Part shown: positions 60,283-64,000 of the stretch, piece after piece
Layout: each line of letters opens with the position of its first letter
Numbering within the stretch: the stretch's first letter is position 1
Assembly: GCF_910592395.1 (NCBI RefSeq)
Contig: NC_088308.1
Location: 6,709,001 to 6,773,000 of the forward strand
Direction: 5' to 3'
DNA from: Lineus longissimus
Lineage: Eukaryota > Nemertea > Pilidiophora > Heteronemertea > Lineidae
Length of the DNA: 64,000 nt
Position numbers and translations under genes: made by a program
The notes under the pieces: model-generated
Databases searched by the model: none
Told to the model about the DNA's origin: nothing
The model's input: the letters and a program-made list of their open reading frames with translations, nothing else

Positions 60283-62524
60283 CCGCGATAATTTTTCGTG
60301 TCCGCAGATCGGGTTGAGATTTTGCATTATCTTGTACATTACGTCATAAATGGAACATACAACTATAGTACGACACAGACGACTGAAAGGGAGAAAAAGC
60401 GATTGGTATACCAGGTGCTCTTACACTAACCTGCAGAAGGAATGAAAATCGTTTGTAGGTCTTTGATGAAGATATGGAGTCAGAACAAAAGTAGCCTTTT
60501 GATTTGGTCATCCTTAATCATGGCTCTGTGATGGTCGACAAAAGAATCTGGCTGTGCACTCCTGATCATGAATATACGATATTAGGAAGCAGGTTGGAAA
60601 AACACGCCTATTCAGTGTTCTTATAAACCTTGAAGACAGTGTTATTGCTTCGGCTTACCCGCAAAGATAGATAAACAAAATAGTGCTTTCAATAATTCAC
60701 CATGTTCAGCATGATCACAGAGGGTGACTACAAAATAAAGACCCAAAACCTAAGACCCAACTACAAAACAATGATCCTCCATTCGGGTTCAGGGGTAATC
60801 ATGTGCATCTCAATTTGAGATGACAGATGGTCTTTATCGCCCCCAGATCCCGCATTCACATATTCCACAAAGGTGCATTTGCGTGGGCTGAGAAAATTCA
60901 CCCAAACTAGATTCCTATTCTTTTAATTACGCCTACGTGAACACTATGATCATTGTTGTAATGGAAAGACAAAAGAAACAGCCTCTTACGGACTGCTGTA
61001 TAGTGATGGCGAAAAGAGCTAGATTTCTTGGTGTTGCACTTTAGAGGATATAATTATATTCATATTTATCACCAATGACTGGTTATTACTGATTGAATTC
61101 GGTCAAACCAACCCACGCCGAAAGAAATCCAGACTTCTTTAGTTAACTTATTATATACAGTGACGACTCAGAAGAAGAATTATCCAATTCATCCTGGTTC
61201 TCATTATTTCATCATTTTTTTTAAAAAAAAATTTTCTTCAGTTTTATTATCGAAATATTTGTTATCTCTGTTAAGTTGTCCTACTAGCTTCCTATTGAAA
61301 AGTGAGGGTCCTTTGTTTATAAAGTATCTTTATTTTGTCGTCAAAAAATGTATCAGCTTTTCCTCGCTTTGTAACCATATGACTGTGTATTTGATCTTCT
61401 TGTTCCTTTCTGGTCATATTACCAATTCCATTCCTTTTTTCCAATACGCATATGTGACCGAGTACTCAGTTGACAGATTCCTTAGATCGTTTGGAAAATC
61501 GCACAAAAAACGACACTGCGCAACCTGGTTGAGATCTGCGACAAAGTCAGGTCAACGAACCGGGTTAAAAAAGACACAACGCAACAAATGTTACGGCTTC
61601 GGTACGTTTTTGAGTATACATCAAAAGTCTAAAACTCCCCTTATGATTTGACATCAAAGTCAATTGGACATGAAGAAATCTGGGGTCGAGGGGGGGGGAT
61701 TATCTCAATGATCAAATGGAATGATAAAAGCCCCACAGACTTGCCAATGATATATTTCGTAAATCATATCTAAAAAAGGCATTAGGTCGGTCAAATACGA
61801 CCTTGGTATAATAAGTAAGCGTCTTTTGTTCAATGATGTTGGTACTGCTACGGCTTCAGAAGCAATCAGGGTTACTTCTTTTTGTACGGAGATATGAGAT
61901 ATAAGGATTAGCCTGGCGTTCTGAGACAAGAGGTGGACAAACGATCAGGTCAGCGGCGCAAAAAGGTATATGTGACTTCTGAGGAGTTTGACTCAAGATG
62001 ATATCTCAAATGATTTTTTCGCCATTTCAGAAAATGACACCAAAAGTATGAATATGAACGACACCAAAAGTATGAATGATTATGACACGATGAAAAAAGC
62101 TTTAAAGCTTTTTAAAATATGAAGCTCCATACTCATTCATTGTATGTAACCCTGGTATTCCCTTAATATGCCTTTTAATACAACCATACTAGATCAGATA
62201 CCTCCATTGGTGATTGTATACAATCTGTGTACATTCAGTGTACATAGATTTTGGTCAAAACATTACCCCTATGTTTTTTTAATCATTTACAAAATTTATA
62301 TGTGTCATGAAGAACCATTTACAAATTTATTAATAAACGTTTTAAACTATTCGTAAACCTAATGTATGAAAAGAAACTAGTATATGTCGAAGCCATCTCC
62401 TCAAATTGACAACGCGCACTGATTCAGGCCAACTAAAATGCAAGTACTAATATAAACTGGCCAGTACGACCTTGTTTTTGGATGCATTGGATTGCCTGGA
62501 TCTTACATGTAGATTCAGAATCCA
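60283..62524. other. Intergenic, no supportable gene
   Basis: A 163-codon frame at 61160-61651 is dominated by Phe, Leu, Lys and Ser from T- and A-rich DNA and is not credited. A 9-10-base G run lies near 61690. ACACCAAAAGTATGAAT occurs twice at 62037-62075. Confidence 0.4.
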
Positions 62525-62861
62525 CTAGAGATTGAAGATTCAATCCAATTTCACTTATCACAGCCACGGTGTGACATTTTAGTATGCCCTCTTTGAATAC
62601 ATGTCTGATCCTGCCTACCATGCAGATGGTCTAATTGTATGATGTGCACCCTTTGTCTGCTCTCCACACAAAAGTGCGCCAACTATAATAACCTAGAGAT
62701 TGAAGATTCAATCCAATTTCACTCATCACAGCCACGGTGTGACATTTTAGTATGCCCTCTTTGAATACATGTCTGATCCTGCCTACCATGCAGATGGTCT
62801 AATTGTATGCTGTGCACCCTTTGTCTGCTCTCCACACAAAAGTGCGCCAACTATAATAACC
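62525..62861. repeat. Recent tandem duplication, two 168-bp units
   Basis: Unit 1 (62525-62692) and unit 2 (62693-62861) start CTAGAGATTGAAGATTCAAT and differ at only two positions seen by eye (TTATCA/TCATCA and TATGATG/TATGCTG). This is about 99% identity, so it is a young duplication or an assembly artefact. The 81-codon frame at 62769-63014 begins inside unit 2 and has no recognised domain. Confidence 0.9.
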
Positions 62862-63510
62862 ATCAATTGCAGGGATGAATGGGAAGAATATTGTATCCAA
62901 CTCAAAGTTATATTGTTTCCATGGGACACCAACAATCCATTGACTGCGATACTTTCAGGCAGAAATCTATTGAACGCGAACAATGCGTTTGTTTACCAAA
63001 ACCGTTTCCAATGATTCAAAGCGACTTAGTCTCACGAGATCTCTTTCATCAGGTGATCATTGGTGTCGCACGTTTGTTTTATATTCCCGATAGAATTTTT
63101 TTTTAAACCGCTGAGCGTTTCCTTTGTTCTACTAAGGATTATTTAACCGCGGCACGTCCCCCTTTCGCTGAGGATGTTGGCTTCGTCTTGATAATGGCAA
63201 TAATGTTAGCCTAATCTCGTTGTTACGATCTGTCATGTTCTTGCATGATGCTTACCGTGGTCCATTAGCGCTTCTTTCTTGGATATTGGTATAATAATAA
63301 ACTGAAAGAAACATGATAATGGAATTTAAGCCACTTCTCTCCATTCTATCTTTAGTTCGATATATGAAACATGACAAACTGCATCACATCAAAAGCAAAA
63401 TGTTGAGAATAAATATTGCGTTGAGAGCTACGAGGACATCATTAGCTCTTACACAACAATGAGCGACTTGTAAGACAAAATGGGAAACACCGAGAAAATC
63501 CGAGCTGGAA
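62862..63510. other. Intergenic, no gene seen
   Basis: No coding or repeat structure supported. Confidence 0.4.
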
Positions 63511-63511
63511 A

Positions 63512-63560
63512 AGGTGCCGCAATTGAGGGTCGAACCAAGGTTACCACTGCGCCACTATGA
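63512..63560 (-). mobile_element. tRNA-derived SINE fragment
   Basis: On the minus strand TGGCGCAGTGGTAACC is an A-box, followed closely by TTGGTTCGACCCTC, a B-box. The two are only about 10-18 bases apart, too close for a tRNA, so the middle is deleted. No acceptor stem pairs. It is followed by AATTGCGGCACCTTTTCC. Read as a worn SINE head. Confidence 0.4.
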
Positions 63561-64000
63561 CAACATTGCAAAAGGTCAGTGCTGTTGAAATAATGCATTT
63601 TGAAATGACCTGTCAACCTGCTACGATCCCTGCAGATTAGCTCCCTAACTGATCTTCACCACAAGGCAAACACCGTTGATGACAGTCCCTTTTTCCAGAG
63701 AAACTCCCAATGGACATTCAATACATTGATTCTGAGGTCGCCACTTAATTTCGAATGATGTTCGATCATGATTTTCCATCAAGATTCTTGACCAATCGAT
63801 CCTATCACCATCCGACGACCTCGCATTCTCTCGTTGCTGGCAAGGAAACCCATTAAGTTCCTGCGATCTTTATCGGAGCATCCTTTAATGGCTCCGGGTG
63901 CAAGCTATTCGAGCTTGGGGGAAGTGAAAGACTCGGTGATCCCGATCATGTCAATAGGCTAGAAGTCAACCGTATGCAGTTAAAATCGATCGGGTTGTCA
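63561..64000. other. Intergenic, no gene seen
   Basis: Runs to the window edge; nothing supportable. Confidence 0.4.

Noticed and set aside
61160-61651. 163-codon plus-strand frame
   Set aside because: Residue use reflects T- and A-rich DNA (many Phe, Leu, Lys, Ser); no splice or domain support.
1-64000. CRISPR arrays, operons, ribosome binding sites, phage or IS elements
   Set aside because: None seen; sequence character is eukaryotic.

Overview
The window looks like invertebrate animal nuclear DNA. It is AT-rich, with very long non-coding stretches, no operons and no prokaryotic features. It holds several kinds of short DNA transposon, tRNA-related SINE fragments, and two intronless class A GPCR genes of the lineage-expanded type seen in marine invertebrates. 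The octamer-like word TACATGTA and the AAGATGGC-type repeat cores also suggest a marine invertebrate, possibly a lophotrochozoan, but I cannot assign a species.

The only two genes I can call with confidence are a tandem pair of single-exon, seven-transmembrane receptors on the minus strand, at 35623-36693 and 47765-48841. They are close paralogues. Both have E-R-L instead of D-R-Y after TM3, C/S-R-L/I-P in TM6, and N-T-Y-x-Y instead of N-P-x-x-Y in TM7. Each has a TATA-like box at nearly the same distance upstream of its ATG.

Elsewhere there are only pieces of possible genes. Candidate exons are at 5832 (ending in a stop), 9800 (a membrane-anchored N-terminus followed by GTGAGT), 17460 (signal peptide), 32524 on the minus strand, and 54800. 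A decayed coding region of unknown family lies at 12096-13061 on the minus strand. A short frame at 50102-50269 on the minus strand carries W-F-Q-N-R-R, the homeobox helix III signature. None of these was matched to a database, so they are hypotheses.

Mobile DNA and repeats are the best-resolved non-genic content. There is a 944-bp non-autonomous transposon with perfect 26-bp terminal inverted repeats and a perfect 9-bp target duplication (30189-31132). A 374-bp MITE occurs twice in opposite orientation, 46 kb apart (6737-7110 and 52874-53244). There is a foldback element at 559-742 and a GGGCCC-ended MITE at 7866-8116. Several short tandem arrays and old local duplications are also present (1.9, 6.5-7.3, 14.7-15.3, 31.5, 33.4, 53.7, 57.9, 59.1, 59.8-60.3 and 62.5 kb). 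A nearly perfect 28-bp-arm hairpin at 41956-42031, between the two receptors, has precursor-microRNA geometry and is the most distinctive unexplained signal.

The remaining spans show no supportable gene and are listed as such.
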